A stretch of 64,000 bases of DNA from Candidatus Saccharimonadota bacterium (GCA_017519305.1 JAFWSN010000001.1:365652-429651); one strand, 5' to 3'. Positions 17,656-26,365 are shown, numbered from the stretch's first letter. The notes: generated by a model from the letters alone, not told the origin. Numbers and translations are program-made.

Positions 17656-17681
17656 GAAGTCCCAAAAGGACTTGTTTTTTT
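17656..17681 (+). terminator. Terminator of tRNA-Glu
   Basis: AAGTCC-caaaa-GGACTT followed by a T-run. Confidence 0.8.
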
Positions 17682-17699
17682 ATTCTTTGATCATTGCGC

Positions 17700-17775
17700 A
17701 GAGGCGAAACCGCGCAGCGGGTTCGCCCGCCGAAGGCGGATAGCGAGCTTTGGCGAGCGTCCTCCCGCCAAGAAA
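17700..17775. other. GC-rich palindromic segment
   Basis: A distinctly GC-rich non-coding stretch in an AT-rich spacer. It contains small palindromes (CCGCCGAAGGCGG, and GCGAGC repeated around TTTG). It resembles a REP-like repeat, but there is no second copy in this window. Confidence 0.35.
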
Positions 17776-17778
17776 AAC

Positions 17779-17817
17779 CCCTGGTTTTTCGTATTAGATA
17801 CGTTAAACCAGGGGGAA
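17779..17817 (-). terminator. Bidirectional terminator after orphan gene
   Basis: CCCCTGGTTT pairs with AAACCAGGGG and a nested CGTAT-tag-ATACG sits inside. It ends the minus-strand gene that follows. Confidence 0.65.
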
Positions 17818-17820
17818 TAA

Positions 17821-18105
17821 TTAATTAGACTTTTCAGTCAGCGGAGTAATCAAATATCCTGTTCCAGTTATACTCCGGTCTTCAACTACCCTCCACTTTG
17901 CAATTTTCTTGCCATCCTTGATGACATCATTACTAGTGAATGGAAATTCTAACTTGCTTTGGTCAATCTCGATTACTTTCACCGGTCGGTGATTTTTCGA
18001 TGAGTCGATGACGGTGACCACGCCATCAATCGATCTCAGGCCGTGTTCAGACAGCCATTTAACTATCTTGGCATCGCCCTCAATATACACTCTATGTATA
18101 CCCAT
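17821..18105 (-). CDS. Small orphan protein, function unknown
   Basis: Start set at the ATG preceded by GGAGGTGATAGT; the longer frame has no SD and runs across the promoter. The 94-residue product (MGIHRVYIEGDAKIVKWLSE...) is a small alpha/beta protein ending TGYLITPLTEKSN, with no membrane helix or recognised motif. It has its own near-consensus promoter and an operator-like palindrome at the start site, so expression is probably regulated, perhaps by a repressor encoded elsewhere. Classical promoter plus SD, unlike the leaderless neighbours, suggests an accessory gene. Confidence 0.6.
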   Translation of the reverse strand: MGIHRVYIEGDAKIVKWLSEHGLRSIDGVVTVIDSSKNHRPVKVIEIDQSKLEFPFTSNDVIKDGKKIAKWRVVEDRSITGTGYLITPLTEKSN

Positions 18106-18126
18106 ACTATCACCTCCAATCGTGTA

Positions 18127-18177
18127 GTGTATACAGCGTATACACATTATTATACCACAAAAATAGACAGTAGTCAA
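18127..18177 (-). promoter_or_regulatory. Promoter with palindromic operator
   Basis: On the minus strand: TTGACT (18177-18172), exactly 17 nt, TATAAT (18154-18149). Just downstream, covering the start site, is the perfect palindrome GTGTATAC-GCT-GTATACAC (18127-18145), a typical repressor-site geometry. Confidence 0.75.
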
Positions 18178-18235
18178 TCCGCTACGCTTAAAACCCAAGA
18201 AAAAGCCCTTGGCTAAGCCAAGGGCATTGAAGTCT

Positions 18236-18799
18236 TTAGATTGGTTCGATTTCATAAACCCGATGTGTTAATTTCTTAAAACGATCAACCAGGATTTCTA
18301 TCACAAGGCCAAAATAACAGGCATGACTCATGATGTCCTTTACCGGATCGCCATACGCATCAAGTATTACGACGCCGTCACGGACAATAATACCACCACT
18401 AACATCAGGTTCGGATTGGCAAACCCAAGCCACAGGTTTTTTCTCATCGAAAAAACCAATCGCATCAACTGCGTACTCAGCTATTCCGAACTCCACCGGG
18501 ATCGGCCCTGCGGCTATATAGTCAACCGGATGCCAAAAAGCAATCACGTCGCTACCGGATAGCACGTAGCCATTGGGGTGAAACTTGAGTTTCTTTTTGA
18601 GTATAACCTTAAAACCAAAACCCCAATATTCTTTTGCATCCGCCAAAAGTCCGCCTTCTGTTATCAATAAGTCAATCCCACTGCCGCATCGATCAGACAT
18701 ATCTTTTTTATAAGGCACAGGATATACCCCGTTATTCTTAAACCATTCCGCGTTCGCCTCTCTTAGTTCTTCTATTCCCATATAACAATTTTTCTTCAC
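18236..18799 (-). CDS. Orphan protein, function unknown
   Basis: A GTG start at 18799 was chosen because AGGAGG lies 8 nt upstream; a further GTG overlaps that SD. The 187-residue product has no signal or membrane helix. Visible traits are a GSGIDLLITEGGLL stretch, a Gly/Val-rich middle (GYVLSGSDVIAFWHPVDYIAAG) and DVSGGIIVRDGVVILDAYGDP. I do not recognise the family. It has its own strong promoter and, with the small gene downstream, forms an accessory pair between two conserved regions. Confidence 0.6.
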   Translation of the reverse strand: MKKNCYMGIEELREANAEWFKNNGVYPVPYKKDMSDRCGSGIDLLITEGGLLADAKEYWGFGFKVILKKKLKFHPNGYVLSGSDVIAFWHPVDYIAAGPIPVEFGIAEYAVDAIGFFDEKKPVAWVCQSEPDVSGGIIVRDGVVILDAYGDPVKDIMSHACYFGLVIEILVDRFKKLTHRVYEIEPI

Positions 18800-18874
18800 T
18801 GCCAACACCTCCTCTAATACAAACGAACCAATCTATTAAATTTCAAAGGGATATAAAAAATCCCCCATACTTTA

Positions 18875-18903
18875 ATTATAACACAAAAAACATAGATAGT
18901 CAA
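18875..18903 (-). promoter_or_regulatory. Promoter of orphan gene
   Basis: Minus strand TTGACT, exactly 17 nt, TATAAT. Back to back with the leaderless der promoter. Confidence 0.75.
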
Positions 18904-18948
18904 TTTAGATAGCTTTTCAAAAGATAAGAATTATGGTATAATTCAGCC

Positions 18949-20271
18949 ATGAGTAACCAAAAAATCGTCGCTTTAATTGGTCAAACCAATGCCGGCAAAT
19001 CAAGCCTCTTAAACCGTATGGCTCATAAAAATATCGCCATCGTCGCCCGCGAAGAGGGCACTACGCGCGATAACGTTTCTGCCAGCATTGATGATAGCTT
19101 TTTGTTGATTGACACCGCCGGTCTTAAAAACCCGGAAGACGATTTTGAGGCCAGTATTCAGGAACAAATTAACGACGCCATCGAGGTCGCCGATTTAATT
19201 TTGCTCACCGTTGATTCTTCTAAATATCCTAGCCAAAGGGACCGCGATATTGCTAAGGCCGCTCTAAAATCCAGAAAACCAGTCTTTCTCGTTCTTAATA
19301 AGAGCGACCTCGGCGAAAGCCTTGATAATGCTGAATTCTTAAAACTTGGTATCAAAGATTATGATACTTTCCGCACCTCTGCCACCACTGGCCGCGGCAC
19401 CAACGAACTTAAAAGCGCAATCATCAAAAAACTCGCTATTACTAAAACTGCCGCCGTTAAAGAAGACTCTATTAAACTAGCTTTGATTGGTCGTCCAAAC
19501 GTCGGCAAATCTAGCCTTTTCAATACCTTAGCTAAAAAACAGCAAGCCGTAGTAAGCTCCCGCCAGGGAACCACGCGCGATGTTAACCGCGTCAACGTCA
19601 AGTTCAAAGGCCAAAACCTTGAAATCCTTGACACTGCCGGCCTTAGAAAACCAGGCAGACGCGAAGTCGGCATCGAAAAGTTCTCCGCCATCCGCACTTT
19701 GGCCGCCATCGAAGAAGCTGACGTCTGCGCCCTTTTAGTCGATTCCACCGAGTATCATTCCAAGCTTGATCAGTCTTTGGCTGGCCAAATCATCGAAGCT
19801 GGCAAGGGCATCATCATCGTGCTTACTAAGACCGACCTAGTCGACGCCGAAGAAATCGACCACATCATGGATGAGCTCGAGCGCGACTACAATTTCTTGC
19901 CGTTCGCCCCATTACTTCTTACCAGCTCCGAAACCGGCTCCAATGTGACTAAATTATTTGAACTAGCAAGCGACATCGTTGCTAATCGCCAGCTAGAAAT
20001 CAAAACTTCCGAGCTGAACAAAATTCTTACCGAAGCCATCGTTGAGCACGCTCCGGCCGGTCTCAAAAACACCCGTCCAAAGCCAAAATACATCGTCCAG
20101 ACCGACACCTGTCCGCCTTGGTTTGTGGTACACGGCCACGCTCTAGAACTACTTCACTGGTCCTGGAAGCGCTTTTTGGAACGCAAAATCCGCGAGAAAT
20201 ATCCGTTCGTGGGTACTCCAATTATGATCTCTTATCGCTCCGACAAAGATTCCGACAAAAAATCTAGCTAA
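18949..20271 (+). CDS. der: Ribosome-assembly GTPase Der (EngA)
   Basis: A 440-residue double GTPase needed for 50S maturation. Two G domains are complete: G1 GQTNAGKS and DTAG with NKSD in the first, GRPNVGKS, DTAGLRKPGRR and TKTD in the second, followed by the KH-like domain (residues about 350-430: LKNTRPKPKYIVQTDTCPPWFVVHG). Length is standard. The gene is leaderless: TATAAT 18937-18942, 6 nt, ATG. A terminator follows. Confidence 0.95.
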   Translation: MSNQKIVALIGQTNAGKSSLLNRMAHKNIAIVAREEGTTRDNVSASIDDSFLLIDTAGLKNPEDDFEASIQEQINDAIEVADLILLTVDSSKYPSQRDRDIAKAALKSRKPVFLVLNKSDLGESLDNAEFLKLGIKDYDTFRTSATTGRGTNELKSAIIKKLAITKTAAVKEDSIKLALIGRPNVGKSSLFNTLAKKQQAVVSSRQGTTRDVNRVNVKFKGQNLEILDTAGLRKPGRREVGIEKFSAIRTLAAIEEADVCALLVDSTEYHSKLDQSLAGQIIEAGKGIIIVLTKTDLVDAEEIDHIMDELERDYNFLPFAPLLLTSSETGSNVTKLFELASDIVANRQLEIKTSELNKILTEAIVEHAPAGLKNTRPKPKYIVQTDTCPPWFVVHGHALELLHWSWKRFLERKIREKYPFVGTPIMISYRSDKDSDKKSS

Positions 20272-20302
20272 AAATTTATTCATCGTATATAATCCAAATA
20301 AG

Positions 20303-20325
20303 TGGGCCCTTTTAGGCCCATTTTT
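20303..20325 (+). terminator. Terminator after der
   Basis: TGGGCC-cttttа-type loop-GGCCCA followed by T5; pairs 20303-20308 with 20315-20320. Confidence 0.75.
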
Positions 20326-20363
20326 AGTCGGAAAACTAGTACTTTAAAAAGGAGGATCACGAG

Positions 20364-22136
20364 ATGGAAGAAGAATTATTTTTCTTGGACACATGTACTC
20401 TTCTCGGTTTCCGAGACGTCTTACCAGACCCGGAAAGCGAAAAACCAGCTCCATTAAAAGATCCGAACATCGACCTTTCGGGCAAACACTTAGCCATTCC
20501 TGTTGCCGTTATCATGGAATTAGATAAGTTCAAAGAAGAACGTAATACAGCCCGTGGTGACGCAGCTAGACTAGCATCAAGACGCCTGAGAAAGCTCTTC
20601 GAGAACACTTCTACCGGAAAACTCTTTGACTCGTACTACCTAAAAAACCCTGTGCACGTACAATACAGAGACCAACTCATTTCTATCGTGCCACTCCACA
20701 AGCACTTTCATCGTAGTCTGACATTCAAACCGAGTAAAAAAGACTTCGACGGCAAAATCATAGCAACGGTAATCGCTGCTGGATGCGCCAAGCAAGGCAT
20801 TCCGATTGACGGTTCTGTAGTCTTAGGTGAAGACTTCACGATGCCGAGCAACATCGTACTTCTCACGAACGACAACAACATGGCCACTCGTGCGAACGCC
20901 GTAGGTGTTAAGACTAGCTCCTACAAGTACAAGCTGCCGCCATTATACACTGGCCGACGCGATCTCGAAGTGCCCGCTAGCCTGTTGGAAAACTTCGCTA
21001 TGGGCGAATACGATTGTTCAATTAGCCTTGAAGAGTGGAAGAAAGCTATGCCGGATGAGCCTGATCTCGTCGCTAACGAGCTGATCGTAATGAGAAACCC
21101 AAAAGCGATGGTAGATCTGGAAACGAAAAAGTGGGGCAACGTTGGCCGCTATGATGCAGCTACTGAAAGAATTGTCCATCTGAGCTACCTCAAGGGCGGC
21201 CCAGAAATAACGATTAATAATCCTGGACAAGCGTTCTACTATGATTGTTTGAGAAACCCAAATATCTCAATCATAATCTGCACTGGCGTAGCCGGCACCG
21301 GCAAAACCTTCATGGCCGTACTCTACGCTATGTGGGCAGTCGAAAAAGGGTACTATCTTGGCGCCACTGTTGTCCCGTGTTTAACGGATAACAACTATGG
21401 TTATTTGCCAGGAGATTTAAGCGAAAAGATGGAGCCGGCTATTCGGCCACTTAAAACCGCTATCAAAAACGATCTCCTTATGAGAAAGTATGCGAAAAAA
21501 GTCAAAGACATCGAGAAATTCGGCGTTAGCGACAAAGAAGCAAACAATCTCGAATCTCAAGGCAACAAGAAGTCAGCCAAAGGAACCGGCGGCAAAGAAG
21601 CAAACAATTTCGAATCTCAAGGCAACAAGAAGTCAGCCAAAGGAACCGGCGGCAAAGCAACAAACGGTCTCGAATTCGCAGACAGTATGTCTTTGGACAA
21701 CACGTCTCTGGACGGCAATCCTTTAAGCAACCGAAAGTCTGTTCTGGAGTTAGCTAAAACCGAAGCAGACTTAAAGTACAAAAACTGGTTCGGCGAGCCT
21801 ATTCCAATTGAGAGCGCCAGAGGTGAAAGCTTCAACAAGCTGATTGCAATCTATGATGAGTTCCAAGACCACAACAACGAACAGGCCGACACACTCATCA
21901 AACGCCTTGGTGTTGATGGCAAGATTATCATTACCGGTGACCCCAATCAGGTTCACGCCGCATACCTCGACAGAGGGAACAACGGCATAACCTATGCAAC
22001 GGCGTGGTTGAAAAACCTCCCAGGAGTTGCAGTCGTTCATCTTACTCCAAACGAAGTTGTTCGTCATCCGTTAATCGCTGAGCTGACTAAGAGACAACAA
22101 GAAGCAAGAGAAGCAGGACGCTCTAGCGAAGCTTGA
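20364..22136 (+). CDS. PIN-PhoH fusion ATPase
   Basis: A 590-residue protein joining an N-terminal PIN nuclease domain (FLDTCTLL at 7-14, VIMELDKFK, and LTNDNNMATRA near 173) to a C-terminal PhoH-type P-loop ATPase (Walker A GVAGTGKT at 308-315, DEFQDH Walker B, TGDPNQV). Such fusions are thought to be RNA-acting helicase-nucleases. An unusual low-complexity insertion of about 70 residues lies inside the ATPase domain and contains two exact 20-residue repeats. Start supported by the AAAGGAGG SD. A strong own SD and terminators on both sides suggest a monocistronic gene. Confidence 0.85.
   Translation: MEEELFFLDTCTLLGFRDVLPDPESEKPAPLKDPNIDLSGKHLAIPVAVIMELDKFKEERNTARGDAARLASRRLRKLFENTSTGKLFDSYYLKNPVHVQYRDQLISIVPLHKHFHRSLTFKPSKKDFDGKIIATVIAAGCAKQGIPIDGSVVLGEDFTMPSNIVLLTNDNNMATRANAVGVKTSSYKYKLPPLYTGRRDLEVPASLLENFAMGEYDCSISLEEWKKAMPDEPDLVANELIVMRNPKAMVDLETKKWGNVGRYDAATERIVHLSYLKGGPEITINNPGQAFYYDCLRNPNISIIICTGVAGTGKTFMAVLYAMWAVEKGYYLGATVVPCLTDNNYGYLPGDLSEKMEPAIRPLKTAIKNDLLMRKYAKKVKDIEKFGVSDKEANNLESQGNKKSAKGTGGKEANNFESQGNKKSAKGTGGKATNGLEFADSMSLDNTSLDGNPLSNRKSVLELAKTEADLKYKNWFGEPIPIESARGESFNKLIAIYDEFQDHNNEQADTLIKRLGVDGKIIITGDPNQVHAAYLDRGNNGITYATAWLKNLPGVAVVHLTPNEVVRHPLIAELTKRQQEAREAGRSSEA
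21534..21653 (+). repeat. In-frame 60-bp tandem duplication in PIN-PhoH
   Basis: Two copies of a 60-bp unit (21534-21593 and 21594-21653) differ at a single base (CTC to TTC). Each encodes 20 residues beginning KEANN and ending KGTGG. A third, degenerate start (KATNGLE) follows. Confidence 0.95.
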
Positions 22137-22206
22137 CGCGTAAAAACGTCAGTGACACCATCCGTCCCAAAAAACACAAAAAACGCATTTTTCCGACTAA
22201 TGCATC

Positions 22207-22234
22207 GGCCCTACCCCAAGGTAGGGCCTTTTTT
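22207..22234 (+). terminator. Terminator between PIN-PhoH and pth
   Basis: GGCCCTACC-ccaa-GGTAGGGCC followed by T6. It ends just before the pth -10 box. Confidence 0.85.
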
Positions 22235-22250
22235 ATGGTATAATATCTCT

Positions 22251-22763
22251 ATGAAATTAATTATCGGTTTAGGAAACCCAGGGAACGAATACAACTTCAC
22301 CCGCCACAACTTCGGTTTTTTGGCGCTTGATTTTTATCTCAAGGTTCACCAGATTAACTGGGAAAACAATCCTAAATTTGGCGCCATCTGGACCCGCGTC
22401 GGCGACACTTTCTTCATCAAACCGCAAGACTTCTATAATGAATCTGGCAAGGCCGTCCGCGCTTTCGTCAATTTCTATAAGATGCAACTCTCTGATATTC
22501 TAGTTATTTGTGATGATTTCGAACTCGAATTTGGCAAAACCCGCTATCGCGAACATGGCTCCGCCGGTGGTAATAACGGTCTTAAGTCCATCATCAAAGA
22601 GCTTGGCACCGACGAATTCCCACGCCTCAGGCTTGGCACAGGGAACGACGAACTTCGCAAAAAGATTGGCGACGTTGACTTTGTCTTATCTAAATTTACA
22701 GAGGCCGAACGTAAAGAATTACCAGTTATCTTAGCGTCCATTGATTCGCGCCTAAACCCTTAA
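22251..22763 (+). CDS. pth: Peptidyl-tRNA hydrolase
   Basis: Start set at the ATG 6 nt after TATAAT (22239-22244), leaderless; the longer frame runs through the terminator. The 170-residue enzyme frees tRNA from prematurely released peptidyl-tRNA. Motifs: GLGNPGNEYNFTRHNFGF with the catalytic His, QDFYNESG with the Asn, and DDFELEFG. The usual GGHNGL is GGNNGLKSI, so the second conserved His is replaced by Asn. The last 38 bp overlap the convergent dprA 3' end. Confidence 0.9.
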   Translation: MKLIIGLGNPGNEYNFTRHNFGFLALDFYLKVHQINWENNPKFGAIWTRVGDTFFIKPQDFYNESGKAVRAFVNFYKMQLSDILVICDDFELEFGKTRYREHGSAGGNNGLKSIIKELGTDEFPRLRLGTGNDELRKKIGDVDFVLSKFTEAERKELPVILASIDSRLNP

Positions 22764-23643
22764 CTAAATCCTTTATCTCGAGCATTGTAATCGTCTGATT
22801 AAAAATCGCCGCATCAAGGCCAGTCTTTTCGATAATCTGATCGCCATCTCTAATTCCATCGGCTAGCGCTTTCAAAACCACCGTTTCCTCCTCTGTATCG
22901 CCAAATATTACCGGCTGTAAACGTTTCTTGCGTTTTCTCTCCGGTAAGAGAAAGTCCAGAACATCCGCCGGCTCGGTATAGGGATTTGCCCCCTGCTTCA
23001 ACAGTTTATTGCACCCCACAGACATCGGACGCGTAATGTCGCCCGGCACCACAAATAACTCTTTTCCTTGATCTAAGGCGTGCATCGCCGTGTTGAGCGA
23101 CCCAGAACGTTCGGCCGCTTCAACAACCACAACCGCATTCGAAAGCCCCGCAATCAGTCGATTACGAGCCAAAAACGAGGTTTTTGGATATACTTTCTCG
23201 CCCGGCGCATACTCAGACAGAATCATACCATCCCGATCAATAATCTCACGCGCTAGCCCCTCATGAGCCCTGGGGTAAATCTGATCGATCGGCGTGCCAA
23301 GTATTGCTATAGTCAAGCCGCCAGCATCTAACGCTGCCCGGTGCGCAATCGAATCAATCCCATAAGCTAAACCAGAAATCACAATAATCCCATGCCGCGC
23401 CAGCTCAAAAGCTAGCTTATAGGCAACTTCTTCGCCGTACTTGGTGTAATGTCGTGTACCTACAATAGCGACACATTTCGGGCGTTCTGGCAAACCGTCG
23501 ACGACCATATTTTCCGGAATTTTACCACGAAAATACAACATTTTAGGCTTAACCGCAATGGCGTCTAGCACCCCTGTAAAATTATTTTCCAGGGGCGAAA
23601 AATGGCTAATTTTGTTGAAAAAGTGTGAAAAAGGTGTTGACAT
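22726..23643 (-). CDS. dprA: DNA-processing protein DprA
   Basis: Loads RecA on incoming single-stranded DNA during natural transformation. The 305-residue protein has the Rossmann-like core with VAIVGTRHYTKYG, the ISGLAYGIDSIAH loop, LGTPIDQIYPRAH, SEYAPG, FLARNRLIAGLS and VVEAAERSGSLNTA, then a winged-helix C-terminus (EETVVLKALADG). The N-terminal SAM-like part is short. Its start codon overlaps the -35 box of the divergent RNA gene. Competence genes are a recurrent feature of Saccharibacteria. Confidence 0.93.
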   Translation of the reverse strand: MSTPFSHFFNKISHFSPLENNFTGVLDAIAVKPKMLYFRGKIPENMVVDGLPERPKCVAIVGTRHYTKYGEEVAYKLAFELARHGIIVISGLAYGIDSIAHRAALDAGGLTIAILGTPIDQIYPRAHEGLAREIIDRDGMILSEYAPGEKVYPKTSFLARNRLIAGLSNAVVVVEAAERSGSLNTAMHALDQGKELFVVPGDITRPMSVGCNKLLKQGANPYTEPADVLDFLLPERKRKKRLQPVIFGDTEEETVVLKALADGIRDGDQIIEKTGLDAAIFNQTITMLEIKDLVKGLGANQWTLR

Positions 23644-23665
23644 TTTTTCCTTTGAGTGATATAAT
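23637..23665 (+). promoter_or_regulatory. Full consensus promoter of RNA gene
   Basis: TTGACA, exactly 17 nt, TATAAT: both hexamers are perfect consensus, rare in this window. It faces away from dprA. Confidence 0.9.
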
Positions 23666-23671
23666 TAAAGA

Positions 23672-23977
23672 CAGTTGAGACCTTCGGGTCTCACACCGCA
23701 CCTAAATAAATTATAATTTCGGCTACTGTTTAGACTGTAGCAGAAATTGCGTGCTTTTGAAACCCCAGACTCTAAACAATCTTTATTAGCGTTTAGAGCT
23801 ATAAGTATTACCTCCACTTACAGGGGACCAATTTCGAAGGCATAGCAATCCCTCTAACCGGCGGGCCCCAATATTGTGTGAGGTGGGTCGCGCTTCCGGG
23901 GTTCTCCCGGTGTCAAAAGAGATGTGTTAGAGGGCCAAATAACCTCAGGTGATGCCCACCCTTACCTGAGGTTTTTT
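23672..23977 (+). ncRNA. Highly expressed structured RNA of about 300 nt, unidentified
   Basis: Bounded by a perfect consensus promoter and a strong terminator. Helices include GAGACC-ttcg-GGTCTC at the 5' end; AATTTCgGCTAC with GTAGCaGAAATT; CTCTAAAC (23770-23777) with GTTTAGAG (23791-23798) inside CCCC/GGGG; and CCCTCTAAC (23850-23858) with GTTAGAGGG (23926-23934). ACACCG near the 5' end can pair with CGGTGT near 23910. No convincing ORF. I find no RNase P core motif, tmRNA acceptor/T-arm or SRP loop. It may be a diverged housekeeping RNA or a new family. Confidence 0.75.
23941..23977 (+). terminator. Terminator of the RNA gene
   Basis: AACCTCAGGT (23941-23950) pairs perfectly with ACCTGAGGTT (23964-23973), then a T-run. 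Confidence 0.9.
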
Positions 23978-24037
23978 GGTGCCATTTTTTTTGCCCCATC
24001 TCGCTCATGCTTGCATGGGTGTGCTATTATTATATAT

Positions 24038-26329
24038 ATGTCAAAAAACCTAGTCATCGTCGAGTCTCCCGCCAAAGCGCAGACCATTGAAAAATACTTA
24101 GGGAAGGACTTCCAGGTCCTAGCCTCGGTTGGTCATATCAGAAAAGATACCAAGGTCGACAAATCCACCTTCGACGTGACTTACGAAATTGATCCAGAAC
24201 ACACCAAAATTATCAGCGCGCTCAAAAAAGCTGTTAAAGAATCTGATAAAATCTGGCTCGCGACCGATGAAGACCGCGAGGGAGAATCAATTTCTTGGCA
24301 CCTTCTTGAAGTTTTGAAGCTGCCAAAAGATACCGCTAGGATTACTTTCCACGAAATCACTAAACCAGCGCTCGAAAAAGCCATCGAAAACCCTCGTACC
24401 GTCGATATGGATATGGTTTATTCTCAACAAGCCCGCCAAACCCTCGATATGCTCGTAGGCTACGATCTTTCCGACATTGTTCGCCGCAAAGTCCCAGGCG
24501 CTATTTCCGCTGGTCGCGTCCAGTCTCCAGCTCTTCGTTTAATCGTTGAACGCGAAAAAGACATCGAAAAATTCGAATCAAAATCCAGCTTCAAAGTTAG
24601 TGGTGATTTCGAAAATCAAGCTAAATTCGTAGCTAATCTCGAGGGCGATAACCCGGCAAACGAAGATGAAGCTACCAAGTTGCTAGACAATTTGAAAGAT
24701 GTTAAATTCACCGTTTCAGATATTGAAGAAGCTGAGGGAAGCAAGGCTAATCCAGTGCCACTTACAACCGCTGCGCTCCAAATTGAAGCCAACTCCAAAC
24801 TTGGCTTTAGCTCCCGCACTACCATGACCGCCGCGCAGGGTCTCTACCAAGCCGGTTTGATTACTTACCACCGTACAGACTCCCTCAACCTTTCATCTCA
24901 AGCCGTCGCTTCTATCGCGAATTATATCGAAACCAACTTTGGCAAAAACTATCTTAAAGTTCGTTCGTTCAAAACCAAAGATGCTTCCGCCCAAGAAGCT
25001 CACGAAGCTATCCGTCCAACCCATATCGAGAATACTTCTGCTGGCAAGAACGATTACGAACGCAAGCTCTATCAATTAATTTGGTCTCGTACTGTTGCTA
25101 CCCAAATGGCCAACGCTAAGGTTGCTAAAACCACTATTGAGCTCACTGGGAATGATAAAAAGTTCGTCGCCAAAGGTGAAGTCGTAATCTTTGACGGCTT
25201 CCTCAAAGTCTACGGTAAATCCAAAGATTTGGAGCTTCCACATCTTAAAAAAGGTGACCCAGTTAATCTGCTCGAGCTCACCGCTAAGCAAACTTTTGCC
25301 AAACCAGCCGCTCGTTACACCGAAGGTTCTCTCGTTAAAAAACTCGAGGAACTTGGCATTGGTCGCCCATCCACCTACGCTTCTATCATGACCGCTATCC
25401 AAGCTCGTGGCTACGTTATCAAGGGTGAATCCGAAGGGGAAGACCGCGAAGTAGTCGCCCTTTCCGTCAAACCAGCATCCGAAATTAAACGCCAAATGGC
25501 TACCGAAAAATTCGGCGCCAACAAAGGCAAACTTATTCCAACTCCAATCGGCGAACTCGTAGCCGGCTTCCTCGTTGATAACTTCAAAAATATCGTTGAT
25601 TATAAATTTACCGCCAATATCGAAAAAGACCTCGATTTAATCGCCGAAGCCAAACTTGAACGCGTCAAAATGCTCCGCGACTTCTATGGCCCATTTAGAA
25701 ATACCGTACTCGCCGCAGACGGCGTTGAGCGTTATAATAATTCACGTCTGCTCGGCCACGACCCAGAAACTGGCGAACCAATCTATGCCAAAATCGGTAA
25801 GAACGGTGGCTTCATCCAGCTCGGTGGCAACGAAAAAGAAACCGGCAAAAAACCGCGTTTCGCCCCTCTCCCTAAGAGAAAATCTGTTAAGACCGTCACT
25901 TTGGAACAAGCTCTCACTCAGCTCGCTTTACCAACTTTGCCACGCACGCTTGGCACCGCCAAAGACGGCACCGAAATCATCGCCGCCAACGGTCCATTCG
26001 GCCCATATCTCAAAGCAGGGAAATATAATATCCCAGTCAAAGATATTGATCCATACACCGTAACGATTGATGAGGCTCTTCCTCTTTATGAAGCCAAAAT
26101 CAACTCAATCATTGCCGACTGGGATGAAATTCAGATTATTAATGGCGCCTACGGCCCGTATGTTAAAGGCCCAGGCCGCCGCAACTTTGTCCGCGTACCA
26201 AAAGATGTTGATCCAAAAACCGTCACTTTGGAACAGGCTAAAGAATACTTAGCCAACAAACCAAAAACCAAACGCCGCGCCGCACGTAAAACCACCAAAA
26301 CCAAAGCCAAAACCGCCAAGAAAAGCTAG
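24038..26329 (+). CDS. topA: DNA topoisomerase I
   Basis: Start placed at MSKNLVIVESPAKA, 6-8 nt after an AT-rich -10 (TATTATTA...), leaderless; the upstream in-frame ATG lies in the RNA terminator. The 763-residue type IA enzyme relaxes negative supercoils. It has the Toprim domain (VIVESPAKAQTIEKYLG, ATDEDREGE), the active-site region around LITYHRTDSLNLS, and no four-Cys zinc fingers. The C-terminus instead holds topoisomerase repeat modules (GPFGPYLKAGKYNIPV, GAYGPYVKGPGRRNFVRVP) and a Lys/Arg/Thr-rich tail. Confidence 0.95.
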   Translation: MSKNLVIVESPAKAQTIEKYLGKDFQVLASVGHIRKDTKVDKSTFDVTYEIDPEHTKIISALKKAVKESDKIWLATDEDREGESISWHLLEVLKLPKDTARITFHEITKPALEKAIENPRTVDMDMVYSQQARQTLDMLVGYDLSDIVRRKVPGAISAGRVQSPALRLIVEREKDIEKFESKSSFKVSGDFENQAKFVANLEGDNPANEDEATKLLDNLKDVKFTVSDIEEAEGSKANPVPLTTAALQIEANSKLGFSSRTTMTAAQGLYQAGLITYHRTDSLNLSSQAVASIANYIETNFGKNYLKVRSFKTKDASAQEAHEAIRPTHIENTSAGKNDYERKLYQLIWSRTVATQMANAKVAKTTIELTGNDKKFVAKGEVVIFDGFLKVYGKSKDLELPHLKKGDPVNLLELTAKQTFAKPAARYTEGSLVKKLEELGIGRPSTYASIMTAIQARGYVIKGESEGEDREVVALSVKPASEIKRQMATEKFGANKGKLIPTPIGELVAGFLVDNFKNIVDYKFTANIEKDLDLIAEAKLERVKMLRDFYGPFRNTVLAADGVERYNNSRLLGHDPETGEPIYAKIGKNGGFIQLGGNEKETGKKPRFAPLPKRKSVKTVTLEQALTQLALPTLPRTLGTAKDGTEIIAANGPFGPYLKAGKYNIPVKDIDPYTVTIDEALPLYEAKINSIIADWDEIQIINGAYGPYVKGPGRRNFVRVPKDVDPKTVTLEQAKEYLANKPKTKRRAARKTTKTKAKTAKKS

Positions 26330-26332
26330 TGT

Positions 26333-26361
26333 TTGACCAGTTAATCCATATATAATATAAC
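26333..26361 (+). promoter_or_regulatory. Promoter of small RNA after topA
   Basis: TTGACC (26333-26338), 17 nt, TATAAC (26356-26361). Confidence 0.6.
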
Positions 26362-26365
26362 CGTC

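Noticed and set aside
23770..23815. CRISPR repeat or tracrRNA-like GTTTAGAGCTA
   Set aside because: Single occurrence, no spacers, no cas genes; it is one arm of a hairpin in the 300-nt RNA.
23672..23977. tmRNA or RNase P RNA
   Set aside because: No tRNA-like T-arm with CCA end and no GAGGAAAGTCC core on either strand. Left as unidentified rather than named.
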